This document shows, piece by piece, positions 1 through 8,970 of a DNA stretch of 42,590 nt. The notes beneath the pieces were generated by a model. It had not been told where the DNA came from. It was given only the letters and a program-made list of their open reading frames with translations, and did not search any database. Every line of letters starts with the position of its first letter. The first letter of the stretch is position 1. Location of the stretch: positions 1 to 42,590 of the forward strand of contig JAFGGN010000057.1 of NCBI GenBank assembly GCA_016930535.1, read 5' to 3'. Position numbers and translations under genes: made by a program. The stretch comes from a bacterium (GTDB lineage: Bacteria; Zhuqueibacterota; QNDG01; JAFGCO01).

Positions 1-464
1 CCGCGTTGACTCATAACAACAATTCGGTCAGACAGCGACGCAATTTCCTGCAGCACCCTCTTCTGATCATGAGCCGGATCGCGGAGAATGGTATGGAATG
101 TGGTTACAATGGGCATTCGCAATTCACGCAAAAGCACGAGAATATGACTGCCTGCCCGGCCACCAAAAATACCATACTCATGTTGCAGTGAAACGAGATC
201 CACACTGTTGATATTCAGGAAATCTGCGGTACGACGATAGGAATCAATGTCCTTTTCTGAAAGTTCAAATCGAACCCGGGAAGGATAATCATAACCGGCC
301 TCAATATCATTGACCGGCACGGCAATACAGGTTGTCTGAGGGTGCCTGACGGCGATGGACTCACACAAATCAGTGGTAAATGTGGCGATACCGCACTGGC
401 GCGGCAGATAGTTGCCGATGAATGCAATTCGGTTGAGCTTTGAATTGGGTGAATTAAAATCCAT
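1..464 (-). CDS. Glycosyltransferase family 4-like, N-terminal part (cut by window edge)
   Basis: Reading the minus strand from an ATG at 462-464 gives an open frame of about 154 codons that runs off the window start. The N-terminus (IAFIGNYLPRQCGIATFTTDL-like) is the glycine-rich opening of GT-B glycosyltransferases of the GT4/group 1 type, followed by a segment with SLQHEYGIFGG and a TTFHTIL strand, both usual for the donor-independent N-terminal Rossmann half. The C-terminal, nucleotide-sugar-binding half lies outside the window. Likely a cytoplasmic mannosyl- or glucosyltransferase for a glycan or trehalose-like sugar; the acceptor cannot be told. It is separated by about 160 bases of apparently empty DNA from the next gene. 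Confidence 0.75.
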   Translation of the reverse strand, partial: MDFNSPNSKLNRIAFIGNYLPRQCGIATFTTDLCESIAVRHPQTTCIAVPVNDIEAGYDYPSRVRFELSEKDIDSYRRTADFLNINSVDLVSLQHEYGIFGGRAGSHILVLLRELRMPIVTTFHTILRDPAHDQKRVLQEIASLSDRIVVMSQR

Positions 465-627
465 GTCGAATATTTCTTTCCCGGAGTACAGATTCTCTGT
501 TACTGCATGGCAGTATAAAAATCCTTCGCAATGAGCCGGCTGATGAATGCGGCAGAAATCCAAACGGATTGTCCATTGCCATTCGAAATCACCTGTTCTC
601 CGGCGCTCATTATCATGGAATCAAATT

Positions 628-834
628 TTATTTATTTTTACTGCGATGCATTGAATAACCATGCAGTGACCAGCCAAGAATAAGCCCGGTCAGTAAAAGT
701 GAAAACATGAGTAATGCACTGGAGACAGAGAGCGTCCAGAACAGGAAGCGAATATCTATTACCGCAAAATTTTGAATAATGAAGATAAGCGCAAAACTTA
801 CAAGGATAATACTTATCATGATTTTATTTTTCAT
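628..834 (-). CDS. LapA/DUF1049-like small inner-membrane protein
   Basis: A 68-residue protein with two hydrophobic helices (about residues 5-24 and 36-58) joined by a short loop with IQNFAVIDIRFLFW, which matches the 'QN...V.I.FLFW' signature of the LapA_dom/DUF1049 family. In Enterobacteria LapA works with LapB in controlling LPS synthesis; members elsewhere are of unknown role. It lies 48 bases downstream of hflC on the same strand and could be the last gene of that transcript. The family call rests on topology and this short motif; function is inferred. Confidence 0.65.
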   Translation of the reverse strand: MKNKIMISIILVSFALIFIIQNFAVIDIRFLFWTLSVSSALLMFSLLLTGLILGWSLHGYSMHRSKNK

Positions 835-882
835 TTTGACCTCTCCTAACCATAGTTATTACAACATGACCTTTTCAGGGCA

Positions 883-1827
883 TCACTTTTCGATGCTTTT
901 CAGATATTTTAAAAAATCGCTATCGGTATTTAAAATTAAAGTCGCATTGTTATTATTGAGTGTGCTTTTATACGTTTCAAGCGTTTTAAGAAACGCATAA
1001 AATTCCGGGCCTCTGTTATAAGCGGATGCGTATGTTCGGGTCGCTTCGGCATCAGCCTTGCCTTTAATCACCTGTGCCGTACGATAGGCTTCGGACGAAA
1101 TTCTCTGCAATTCTTTTTCTCGTTCACCGTCAATTTCGGCTTTCCGCCCCTCGCCTTCGGAACGGAATTTTTCGGCGATACGCTTCCGTTCGGATATCAT
1201 GCGCTCATAGACTTTTTGCCGGACCTCCTCGATGTAATTGATGCGCTTGATCCGCATGTCCAACAGTTCGATACCATACTGCGGCATGGTTTCAGCCGCC
1301 TTCTGTAAAATCAATTTGGTAATTTGTTTGCGTCCCTTTTCAATTTGCTGCGCGACAGTTTCTATACCGAAGCCCTCTGCTTCTTCTACTGTGATCTGTA
1401 ATTCCCGATTGCTGTTCCGGACGGCTTCGATTAAAAGGTTTTCAGACACGTAGTTGCGTGTCGCGCTGTCTATAATGTCATCCAGGCGGCTTTGGGCATT
1501 TCTCTCATTGTTTACCGACTGATAAAACTTCAGCGGATCCACGATGCGCCAGCGGGCAAAGGTGTCCACCCATATATATTTTTTATCGGATGTTGGAATC
1601 TGGTTTTCATCGCCGTCCCATTCCAAAACGCGTTTGTCGAAGCGGGTTACATTTTGAATAAAAGGCAGCTTAAAATGCAGACCTGCTTCCTTAATGGGGT
1701 CACCCACAGGTTTGCCAAACTGCAGGATGATGACCTGTTCAGTTTCATCAATCGTATATAAAGTGGATCCCAGTAAAATCAGCGCTGCAACAGCAAGCAT
1801 ACCGATAATGACAGTTCGTTTTTTCAT
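883..1827 (-). CDS. hflC: Protease modulator HflC (SPFH/band 7)
   Basis: A 314-residue SPFH-domain protein: an N-terminal membrane anchor (about residues 5-24), the band-7 entry ETEQVIILQFGKPVG, GLHFKLPF and KRVLEWDGD segments typical of HflC, and a long charged helix (about 200-265) with AEKFRSEGEGRKAEIDGERE. HflK and HflC form a large cage-like periplasmic-side complex around the FtsH protease in the inner membrane and restrain its action on membrane proteins. The ATG overlaps the hflK stop (ATGA-type, 4 bases) and has a GGAGG site inside the end of hflK, which indicates translational coupling. Confidence 0.92.
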   Translation of the reverse strand: MKKRTVIIGMLAVAALILLGSTLYTIDETEQVIILQFGKPVGDPIKEAGLHFKLPFIQNVTRFDKRVLEWDGDENQIPTSDKKYIWVDTFARWRIVDPLKFYQSVNNERNAQSRLDDIIDSATRNYVSENLLIEAVRNSNRELQITVEEAEGFGIETVAQQIEKGRKQITKLILQKAAETMPQYGIELLDMRIKRINYIEEVRQKVYERMISERKRIAEKFRSEGEGRKAEIDGEREKELQRISSEAYRTAQVIKGKADAEATRTYASAYNRGPEFYAFLKTLETYKSTLNNNNATLILNTDSDFLKYLKSIEK

Positions 1828-2810
1828 TTTGCCGCCTCCTTTGCCTGTAACTGCAACAGAGGTATGAATCCTTTCTGCTGTTCATCAATCATGTAAATCT
1901 TATCCATTCCGGGTAAAATATCGAGCATGGTTTCGAGGAAAAGCCGGCGCCGGGTTACGTCTTTTGCCGTATTATATGCCCTCCAGACAGCCAGAAAATT
2001 CTCTGCATCGCCTTTGGCCCGGTTCACCCGATTGACAGCATAACCTTCCGCCTGCCGGATGGTCTGCTCCGCCTGACCTTTTGCCTGGGGCACCACTTTG
2101 TTGTATGCTTCCAGAGCCTCGTTGATAATCCGCTCTTTTTCCTGCCTGGCTTCATTCACTTCATTGAAGGCCGGTTGCACGGATTTCGGCGGATTCACAT
2201 CCTGCAATTTAATGGTTACGATATCGATACCCGTTTCGAATTCATCCAGCAGATTCTGAGTGGACTCCTGTGCCAGCACTTCGATATCCTGTCGGCTCAG
2301 AACGATAACTTCATCCACACTGTGATCTCCAACCACTTCACGCATGACAGACTCGGAAGCATCGCGCAGGGTCTCCACGACGTTTCGCACGTGAAACAGA
2401 TATTTTACCGGATCTTTGATCCGGTACTGCACAATCCAGTCGACCACGGCGGAATTCAGATCTCCGGTGAGCATCAGGGATTCTCCCGTAAAATCCTGCC
2501 TGGAATACTGGGTGTTAATCCCCGCCTGCGTGGTGCGAAAACCGAATTCTTGCTTGAACACACGCTGCACTTTGACTTTTTTCACCGTTTCCACGCCAAA
2601 CGAGATTTTGGTATGCAGACCTGGATCTGTGGTGCGTATATATTTTCCAAAGCGCTGAATCACGCCCACTTCATCAGCACCCACGGTGTAGATGGTGGAG
2701 AATATCAGCCAAAGCCCTGCAATGCCGATGACGATCCAATTGATCCAGAGCATTTTAACAGCGGGCAATACAATCGTCTCATTACCCATATGGATGGTTT
2801 TTCCGGTCAT
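1824..2810 (-). CDS. hflK: FtsH protease activity modulator HflK (SPFH/band 7)
   Basis: A 328-residue partner of HflC. A transmembrane segment lies at about residues 22-42, followed by VGADEVGVIQRFGKYIRTTDPGLH, the diagnostic HflK start of the SPFH domain. The NPPKSVQPAFNEVNEARQE segment and the following AEGYAVNRVNRAKGDAENF coiled region are also HflK-like. The Gly/Pro-rich cytoplasmic N-terminus of proteobacterial HflK is absent, which is common outside Proteobacteria. The ATG is preceded by an AAGGAGG site about 5 bases upstream. It is the first gene of the hflK-hflC pair. Confidence 0.92.
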   Translation of the reverse strand: MTGKTIHMGNETIVLPAVKMLWINWIVIGIAGLWLIFSTIYTVGADEVGVIQRFGKYIRTTDPGLHTKISFGVETVKKVKVQRVFKQEFGFRTTQAGINTQYSRQDFTGESLMLTGDLNSAVVDWIVQYRIKDPVKYLFHVRNVVETLRDASESVMREVVGDHSVDEVIVLSRQDIEVLAQESTQNLLDEFETGIDIVTIKLQDVNPPKSVQPAFNEVNEARQEKERIINEALEAYNKVVPQAKGQAEQTIRQAEGYAVNRVNRAKGDAENFLAVWRAYNTAKDVTRRRLFLETMLDILPGMDKIYMIDEQQKGFIPLLQLQAKEAAK

Positions 2811-3016
2811 CAGGACCTCCTTATCAAACCCGAATGATGCAACCAGGCAAAACCTGCAAAAATATCCCGGTTCAATTTCACCTGATATCTGTGTGATTGG
2901 TCTTAAGAACCAGACAGAATCTTGATGAATAATTATTTTAGTTTACCGACACCTGAAAACGTTGTCCTCGACTGCTCCGTCCAATAATGAACGGCCTGTT
3001 ACGGGCATGAAACGCT

Positions 3017-3033
3017 GGTTCATCGAATGAACC
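3017..3033. repeat. Short perfect inverted repeat after the slipin gene
   Basis: Seven-base arms (GGTTCAT and ATGAACC) around a 3-base loop lie immediately after the stop of the slipin gene. There is no clear T-run on the minus-strand side, so it is at best a weak terminator; it could equally be an mRNA 3'-end stabiliser. Confidence 0.35.
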
Positions 3034-3786
3034 TTACTTTTTCTCTTTCATCTTCCTCATAAACGGTTCAAACAAATCAATGGGAACAGGAAAAAGCATG
3101 GTGGAATTGTTTTCAGCTGCAACCTCGACCAACGTCTGGAGAAAGCGCAGTTGAATGGCTGTCGGCTCCTTGCCAAGCACTGCTGCGGCTTCGGCCAGTT
3201 TTTCTGAGGCCTGAAATTCTCCCTCCGCGTGGATTACTTTTGCTCTTCTTTCTCTTTCCGCTTCAGCCTGCCTGGCAATCACCCGTTTCATCTCTTCCGG
3301 AAGATCGATATGCTTCACCTCTACCAGAGATATTTTAATACCCCAGGGATCGGTATGTTTGTCTAAAATAATCTGCAGTTCTTCGTTGATCTTGTCCCGG
3401 GTGGAGAGGAGTTCGTCCAGTTCGAACTGGCCCAATATCGAGCGAAGGGTTGTCTGGGCGAGCTGTGAGGTCGCGTAAAGATAATCCTGAACCTCGACAA
3501 TGGCCTTGGATGCATCCATCACGCGGAAATAAATCACGGCATTGACCTTAACAGAAACATTGTCTTTTGTGATCACATCCTGCGGAGGGACATCCATGGC
3601 CACGATTCTTAGACTTACCTTCACCATGCGGTCGATGACAGGAATGAGCAGGATCAGCCCGGGGCCCTTATTTCCCACCAGCCGTCCGAGACGAAAAACG
3701 ACGCCCCTCTCGTACTCTTTCAGAATACGTATTGCATTCGTCAGAATAAAAAAGACCAGAATTAATACAGGGAACCATACGATCAT
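3034..3786 (-). CDS. Slipin family protein (stomatin/SPFH)
   Basis: A 250-residue stomatin-like protein: an N-terminal hydrophobic anchor (residues 2-19), [18 protein letters not shown] followed by [12 protein letters not shown], and the canonical [20 protein letters not shown] strand of slipins. The coiled tail carries [19 protein letters not shown]. Slipins scaffold membrane microdomains and often partner an NfeD protein; no NfeD gene is visible here. The start is supported by a GGAG site 6-7 bases upstream. It lies about 220 bases upstream of hflK on the same strand, so three SPFH proteins are encoded together. Confidence 0.9.
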   Translation of the reverse strand: MIVWFPVLILVFFILTNAIRILKEYERGVVFRLGRLVGNKGPGLILLIPVIDRMVKVSLRIVAMDVPPQDVITKDNVSVKVNAVIYFRVMDASKAIVEVQDYLYATSQLAQTTLRSILGQFELDELLSTRDKINEELQIILDKHTDPWGIKISLVEVKHIDLPEEMKRVIARQAEAERERRAKVIHAEGEFQASEKLAEAAAVLGKEPTAIQLRFLQTLVEVAAENNSTMLFPVPIDLFEPFMRKMKEKK

Positions 3787-3850
3787 GATAAACTCCTTTT
3801 TTATAAGTCAGTAACGTGGATACCGACAGTCTGTTTATAAATACACGCTT

Positions 3851-5503
3851 TTAAATCTCAAGAAATTCTTCGATATATTCTTTTGACAGTTGATATTGAT
3901 GACCCGATATCCATTCCGCTTTCTTCTGCCGGGATTTCTCAATCGTTTCAATATCCCGGGTAATATGCTGCATGATGAATTGAGACTGTTTATGAAAATG
4001 GATAAACATGGCCGAGAGATTGACAGCAGGTTCAATGGCCCCGGGATTATTAATAAGAACCTTGAATACCATTTTATAATAGGGCCAGGCGGTGGATCTG
4101 CTCTTCCCCAATTGACGGCTCAGTTTGAGAAAGGCGAGTCCTGTTTTTAGACTTTTTAAAAATCCTGGTCTGTGTTTTGGAATCCATTTAAGCAGAAGCG
4201 CAGTATCGGTCACTCTTTTAAAATAGTTTTTCGGATCATAGATGACGCTTTCAACGCGGAGGAAGTCTCTCAAGATATCAATCCGTGGTCTTTTTGTGAT
4301 GAAATTCAGCCCGCTGGATGTCTGGTCGATCTTAATCTGATCATCCCTGAGGGATGAGCTGTCTTCGAAAAGCCGGCCTTCCTTGATTAAACGCCTGGAT
4401 AATCGGGTGTCAGGCAATGCGTATAACATGCCCAGCATGGCCATGGATATGCCCGAATCCCGGATGCAGGCAATCATGTTTTCAGCGATCCGGTCACTTT
4501 CATGATCAAAGCCCATGATAAACCCCGCATTGACAATCATGCCGTATGAATAGATCTTTTTAATGGTTGTTCCAACCGGTTTGTTCACATTGGCAGTTTT
4601 GTTGGTCATAATTAAAGCGGTTTCTTCCGGGGTTTCGATTCCGATAAAGACATATCGAAAATCCACATCTTTCATCATCTGCATCAGATTTTCATCATCG
4701 GCGAGATTGATGGAACATTCCGTAGAAAAATAGAAGGGATGTTTGTGTGACCCGGACCATTTTTTAATGGCAGGAAGGAGTTTTTTTACGGACCGTTTAT
4801 TCCCGATAAAATTATCATCGACAATATCGATATGCCCCCGATGACCCAAATCATAGAGGGTCTGGAGTTCCCGAAGCACCTGCTCCTGAGTCTTGGTCCG
4901 GGGATATCTGCCGAACAGTTCCACAATATTGCAGAATTCACATTGAAAGGGGCAGCCCCGGGAATATTGAATACCGATCTGAAGATAATCCTGAAACCGG
5001 ATCAAATCAAACCGCGGAATCACGGCCCGGGTCATATCCGCTTTCTCTTCCGATTGATATTGACCGCGGGAACGGCCTTTTTCCAGATCGGCAATAAACA
5101 TGGGGATGGTTACCTCGCCCTCTCCCAGTACCAGATAATCGGCTGATAAATACACCTCCGGCTGAGACGTCGGATCGGGGCCTCCCACAACCACCGGACG
5201 ATCAAACTGATGTGCTTGGTCGATGATAGCAAGGATGCTGGACTGTTGGGGCAGCATTCCGCCGACACAGACAATGTCCGCCCACTGCAGGTGCTCATCG
5301 AGTAAGGGTTCAATATTGGCGTCCACCAGTTTAAATATCCATTGCTGCGGGAGCAGCGCGGCCACGGTCAACAGACCCAAAGGCGCGGCCGGATATTTGG
5401 CCCCGACCATTTTACAGACATCCACATAGTTCCAGAAGCTGAATGCCGAAAATTTTGACTGGATGATGAGGCATTTTGTATCTTTCAGCAAGTAATTTTT
5501 CAT
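3851..5503 (-). CDS. B12-binding domain radical SAM protein (DUF4070-type)
   Basis: A 550-residue enzyme. Residues about 10-150 form a cobalamin-binding-like Rossmann domain (PLGLLTVAALLPQ, VVVGGPDPTSQP, LVLGEGE). The radical SAM core begins with C184-x3-C188-x2-C191 (SRGCPFQCEFCNI), the iron-sulfur ligands, and continues with FSTECSINLADD and YVFIGIETPEE. The C-terminal part (about 380-530) resembles DUF4070, found with this core in enzymes such as the hopanoid methylase HpnP. A radical methyl transfer or related rearrangement on a lipid-like substrate is plausible, but most members are uncharacterised and no hopanoid genes are nearby. An AAGG site precedes the ATG. Confidence 0.85.
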   Translation of the reverse strand: MKNYLLKDTKCLIIQSKFSAFSFWNYVDVCKMVGAKYPAAPLGLLTVAALLPQQWIFKLVDANIEPLLDEHLQWADIVCVGGMLPQQSSILAIIDQAHQFDRPVVVGGPDPTSQPEVYLSADYLVLGEGEVTIPMFIADLEKGRSRGQYQSEEKADMTRAVIPRFDLIRFQDYLQIGIQYSRGCPFQCEFCNIVELFGRYPRTKTQEQVLRELQTLYDLGHRGHIDIVDDNFIGNKRSVKKLLPAIKKWSGSHKHPFYFSTECSINLADDENLMQMMKDVDFRYVFIGIETPEETALIMTNKTANVNKPVGTTIKKIYSYGMIVNAGFIMGFDHESDRIAENMIACIRDSGISMAMLGMLYALPDTRLSRRLIKEGRLFEDSSSLRDDQIKIDQTSSGLNFITKRPRIDILRDFLRVESVIYDPKNYFKRVTDTALLLKWIPKHRPGFLKSLKTGLAFLKLSRQLGKSRSTAWPYYKMVFKVLINNPGAIEPAVNLSAMFIHFHKQSQFIMQHITRDIETIEKSRQKKAEWISGHQYQLSKEYIEEFLEI

Positions 5504-5591
5504 GGATTGCCTTTCTGAGTTTCAAATATCCGGATAGGATATTTTGAGTACTTCAAAATATCTGTCCACCGGGTCATCATGGTATTCTTCC

Positions 5592-5909
5592 TTAATAATA
5601 TGTTCTGACAGGCTGCTTTGGTTGTGCGTAAATTTTAATGTCGCCATCATGAATGGGAAATTTAGGACAGATCATTTTAAGAATGCTTTTCAGATTCATG
5701 CACATATTGCTCAACTCCTCCAGGGATGCTCCGCTTGTTATTGTTTTTACGATGTAATCAACAGAATCCATCTCGAGTATCTCAAGAAATTCAGAATCAG
5801 TGCCTGTAAAAAGATGTTTTACGGAATCCTTGCTTTCATCAAGCGCGCCGCGCAGTTTTTCATTGATTTTTATTCCGACCAGGATTTTATTGCCGTTATT
5901 CCGCATCAT
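5592..5909 (-). CDS. Small conserved-looking hypothetical protein
   Basis: A 105-residue soluble protein with no recognised domain. It starts at tandem ATGs behind an AAAGGA site. The middle (residues 35-75) is helical and acidic (FLEILEMDSVDYIVKTI), and there are two cysteines/methionines in SNMCMNLKSILKMICPKF. It is followed 70 bases upstream on the same strand by the degenerate receiver gene and could share its transcript. No function is proposed; the coding call rests on a good ribosome site, strand agreement and composition. Confidence 0.5.
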   Translation of the reverse strand: MMRNNGNKILVGIKINEKLRGALDESKDSVKHLFTGTDSEFLEILEMDSVDYIVKTITSGASLEELSNMCMNLKSILKMICPKFPIHDGDIKIYAQPKQPVRTYY

Positions 5910-5978
5910 TGTCCTTTTGCTTTCTGGTGATATGAAACCGGGCCTTTATTTAACGAGTGAAACCTGTTCAAAGCGAAT

Positions 5979-6335
5979 TTACTCCGGAGTGTCTCTTATG
6001 GCGTCAAGAATCGATCGCTCTGATGGTTTTTCGATGTACTTCCTGCCTGAACCGGATTGATAAATATACACGCCTGTGCTTTCCAGGGTGATCAGCAGGA
6101 TTCTTAATTTTAAATGTTCGTTCAGTAACTGGGTGCAGAGTCTGGGCATTCCGTTCGCCTTATGCGGTGTGATAATCACCACATCCACAGGCGTTGTTCT
6201 CAGGGCAGATATAAGTTCGATGGGATCGATCACTTCACCCACGATGATCATGTCTGGCTGGCGCTCAATCAGGTTTCGCAAAACATCGGATAACAACTTG
6301 GGCCGGCTTGAAAACATGACATTAATTTTAGGCAT
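5979..6335 (-). CDS. Stand-alone degenerate receiver-like protein
   Basis: A 118-residue protein with the alternating strand/helix pattern of a CheY-like receiver (INVMFSSRP, IIVGEV, VDVVIITPHK, LRILLITLEST), but without the phospho-chemistry: the N-terminal acidic pair is replaced by S9-S10 and the phosphoacceptor position has Thr (about residue 56) where Asp is expected. There is no output domain. It may be a phosphorylation-independent partner or decoy for the neighbouring NarL-type regulator, which lies 164 bases upstream on the same strand. The fold is inferred from the pattern; the loss of the acidic residues is seen directly. Confidence 0.55.
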   Translation of the reverse strand: MPKINVMFSSRPKLLSDVLRNLIERQPDMIIVGEVIDPIELISALRTTPVDVVIITPHKANGMPRLCTQLLNEHLKLRILLITLESTGVYIYQSGSGRKYIEKPSERSILDAIRDTPE

Positions 6336-6499
6336 TCACTTGTCTCGTTTTATTTCAAAGACAATGTCGGCAATGCCTGCCAGAGAGTCAATAGACCGGA
6401 GTATTCAAAACAGATCTAGTGTAGGGATCAATTTTATATGGACCCAATTAAATTTGGGCTGCCAAAGTACCGGTACCCGTGGATTTGGAAATTTTGATT

Positions 6500-7171
6500 T
6501 TAGGGGTTCTTTTTAAGAAGTTTTCTTTCGCGGGCATATTGTACGGTTTCAAAACGGCTATGCAGCTGGAGTTTATCTAAAATATTGTGGACGTGATTTT
6601 TAACGGTTTGCGTTTCAATGAAAAGTTCTTTGGCTATTTCCTTATTGGACAACCCTTCAGCGATCAGATTGATAACATCCAGCTCACGTCCGGACAGTTT
6701 GACAGAATCAGCAAGTATTTGCGACTTGCCTTCACTTGTCAGTTCAGCGATGCGGGAAAACAGTGAAGCAGCCATCCGCGGAGAACAGAAGGCTTCGTTC
6801 CGATGGACCGATCGAATGGTATCCACCAGGTGGTCGAATGAAGATTCCTTAAGGACATAGCCGGCCGCTCCCGCTTCAATACAGGCCATGATTTCATCTG
6901 TCAAATCAACCAGACCCAGGATGATTACTTTCACGTCCGGTACGTCCTCATGCAGGATTTGGGTGATCTCGAGCCCGTCCTTTTCAGGCATACCGATATC
7001 AATGAGTGCCACTTCCGGCTTCAGGTCCTTTATCTGTTCCACAGCGCTGCGGCTGTCGGATGCAGTTCCTGTCACGACAAAGTCTTTCTGTTCCCCCAGC
7101 ATGATTACCAGACCTTCAAGGAGCAGGCAATTGTCGTCCGCGATAAAAATACGAATGGATTCGGTGCTCAT
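6500..7171 (-). CDS. NarL/LuxR-family response regulator
   Basis: A 223-residue two-domain regulator. The receiver (residues 6-122) has the acidic pair D12-D13, phosphoacceptor D58 (VALIDIGMP) and the conserved lysine in GYVLKESS. The LuxR-type helix-turn-helix (about 158-220) has LSGRELDVINLIAEGLSNKEIA and TVKNHVHNILDKL, the classic DNA-recognition region. No histidine kinase is adjacent in the window, so the kinase must be elsewhere. The gene is followed by a degenerate receiver gene on the same strand. Confidence 0.92.
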   Translation of the reverse strand: MSTESIRIFIADDNCLLLEGLVIMLGEQKDFVVTGTASDSRSAVEQIKDLKPEVALIDIGMPEKDGLEITQILHEDVPDVKVIILGLVDLTDEIMACIEAGAAGYVLKESSFDHLVDTIRSVHRNEAFCSPRMAASLFSRIAELTSEGKSQILADSVKLSGRELDVINLIAEGLSNKEIAKELFIETQTVKNHVHNILDKLQLHSRFETVQYARERKLLKKNP

Positions 7172-7304
7172 TCAACTGGCCTTTATCTGATGAAAGCTGG
7201 TTCAGTAATAGAGTATGGATTAATATAACATTTTTATTTTATTATTCAAATTTTTTGTTAAACCTTTTTTATATGGAAGCGTGGGTTGCGATGACAACTG
7301 GAAA

Positions 7305-7346
7305 TTCAAAGAGGCAATGAATATTTTGTTTCATGGCCTCTTTGAA
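7305..7346 (-). terminator. Long hairpin after the decayed surface-protein gene
   Basis: Perfect 11-base arms (TTCAAAGAGGC at 7305-7315 and GCCTCTTTGAA at 7336-7346), with an inner ATGAA/TTCAT pairing, lie six bases after the stop at 7353. On the minus strand the hairpin is followed by TTTCC, so it is a plausible intrinsic terminator; the U-run is short. Confidence 0.5.
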
Positions 7347-7352
7347 ACCGGT

Positions 7353-7953
7353 TTATTTCAGTAACTGTAATTTTACGGATTCAACATTCTGACAAGTAAT
7401 CATTTGGCATAGATAAGCGCCTGTCGGACACTTATCGCCGCTGTTATTGGTTCCATCCCAGGTCGATGAATATCTTCCTGCTTGTTGGTGTTCATTGACA
7501 AGGCATCTGACTGTCTTGCCCAGAATATCATAGACACGCATGATGACAAACGTATCTTCAGGCAATTTGTACGATATATTGGTTGTCGGATTAAACGGAT
7601 TCGGATGAGCGGTCATTGAAATTTCGGAGGGCAAATAGGATATTTGTTCCTGATCATTTTCTCCAGAATCTATCGCCGGATGCTTAGCAATATAATTTTC
7701 TTCATAGCCGGCATTATCAAAAAACCAGTAACCGCCGTCGGATTTTACACTCAGATCCGCTTTGCCGTCGCCGTCATAATCGGCTGGTACGGGATGATAG
7801 CCGCTTCCCCCGAAACCCGATAATTCCACGTTCCGGTTATCGGAGAATCCGTCGGACGAATAATTGATTTTCCGGATGCGTCGTATTTATTGCGGTCGGT
7901 CCTGGTTCGTCTTTAATGTAATATCCGTGCATGGCATCTCGTTGCCCGCTGGT
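7353..7953 (-). pseudogene. Remnant of a VCBS/FG-GAP-type surface protein with C-terminal sorting domain
   Basis: The last ~158 codons read cleanly (7353-7829, GTG possible start): a repeat unit with PVPADYDGDGKADLSV and GGYWFFDNAGY, as in FG-GAP/VCBS-like beta-propeller repeats, then a PNPFNPTTNISYKL linker and a FlgD-like fold (VYDILGKTVRCLV ... PTGAYLCQM) typical of FCB C-terminal sorting signals. Upstream the frame hits a stop within 30 codons. Recognisable pieces (ITGTWNYRVSG, then GYYIKDEPGPTA) lie in the other two frames, and there is no room for the signal peptide or first repeats before the SGNH gene. The intact protein would be exported and anchored or released at the surface; this copy appears dead. 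Confidence 0.6.
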
Positions 7954-7965
7954 CAATACAGCCGT

Positions 7966-8970
7966 CTAGTAATCATAAGCCACAGCTGCTGCAGTAGTCG
8001 AATTAAACGGACCAAGAGATTTCGCTATCATTCTATGACCATAATTTGAAAAATGATTCCCATCACCGAACAGATATAATTTCTTTGCATCGGTGCCGGA
8101 CACGATGTGATCCCTGAAATCGAATATGAGGATATCGCTGGTTTTCAATCCGTCTTTCATGACGTCCTGGGGAAGCCAGATATTTTTTTGGTTGGGCTGT
8201 CTTAACTGATACTCATAGGGCAATAATACGATATTGAAATCGATATGATTTTCTTCACATGACCTATGTATTTCAATGATCCGGTTCAGAGCATTCAGGA
8301 GATCACTGTTGCCGGACTGATAGAACGATTGATCGAATAAATAATAGCTTTTGGGCCGGTCGAATACAATGGATTTCAGATAGAAAAACGACCGGCTGTT
8401 CGTTCTTAAATATTGAAGGATATCCGGTATCAAAGAACGGAGTTTTCCTCCGGGCGTTTGGATGTCTTCCAGATCCGGATAGATATCATTCAAACACCAG
8501 AACAAAATGACACGCTCAAAAGTGAAATGATGTTCGTTTTTAATGACAAAAAAATTAAAGACATTGACATAGTCTTCGATGTCATAACCGATCAGGGATG
8601 GATTCAGAATATTGATCGAATCCCCGGCACCGCTCAGCAGGCCTGCAAATGTCGAATCCGCTTCCACGCCGATTCCCATTGTGACCGAATCTCCCAGCAG
8701 AAGCCAGCTTGCTTTATTCGTGTCGATTCTTGTTCTGTATTTCCTGAATCCGAAACGATCCACTTCGACCATGGCGCCGTTGGATTTTCCATGACTGAAC
8801 GGTTTCAGTCCGGCTGAATCAAAGCAGAGGCTGTCCGCGATTAAATCCCTGTCCGTGCCCTGTGGTCTGATGTCGGGATTGAATATGCGAACAGACACCT
8901 CGAATATTAATCCCAATAATGCGATAATGGCGATATTGAGCAGAAAATAAATGGTAAACTTTCTAATCAT
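7966..8970 (-). CDS. Membrane-anchored SGNH/GDSL hydrolase
   Basis: A 334-residue protein with an N-terminal transmembrane helix (about residues 6-26) and an SGNH hydrolase domain: the nucleophile block LLGDSVTMGIG (G93-D94-S95), an FWCLNDIYPD block (the Asn of SGNH) and a C-terminal DGNHFSNYGH block with the catalytic Asp and His. Such enzymes de-acylate or acylate glycans and lipids at the cell envelope; the substrate is unknown. Past the TAG stop the same frame stays open for about 43 codons into the surface-protein remnant, so the last dozen residues (STTAAAVAYDY) may come from a rearrangement. Confidence 0.8.
   Translation of the reverse strand: MIRKFTIYFLLNIAIIALLGLIFEVSVRIFNPDIRPQGTDRDLIADSLCFDSAGLKPFSHGKSNGAMVEVDRFGFRKYRTRIDTNKASWLLLGDSVTMGIGVEADSTFAGLLSGAGDSINILNPSLIGYDIEDYVNVFNFFVIKNEHHFTFERVILFWCLNDIYPDLEDIQTPGGKLRSLIPDILQYLRTNSRSFFYLKSIVFDRPKSYYLFDQSFYQSGNSDLLNALNRIIEIHRSCEENHIDFNIVLLPYEYQLRQPNQKNIWLPQDVMKDGLKTSDILIFDFRDHIVSGTDAKKLYLFGDGNHFSNYGHRMIAKSLGPFNSTTAAAVAYDY

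Noticed and set aside
2175..2837. 220-codon plus-strand open frame
   Set aside because: Antisense shadow of hflK.
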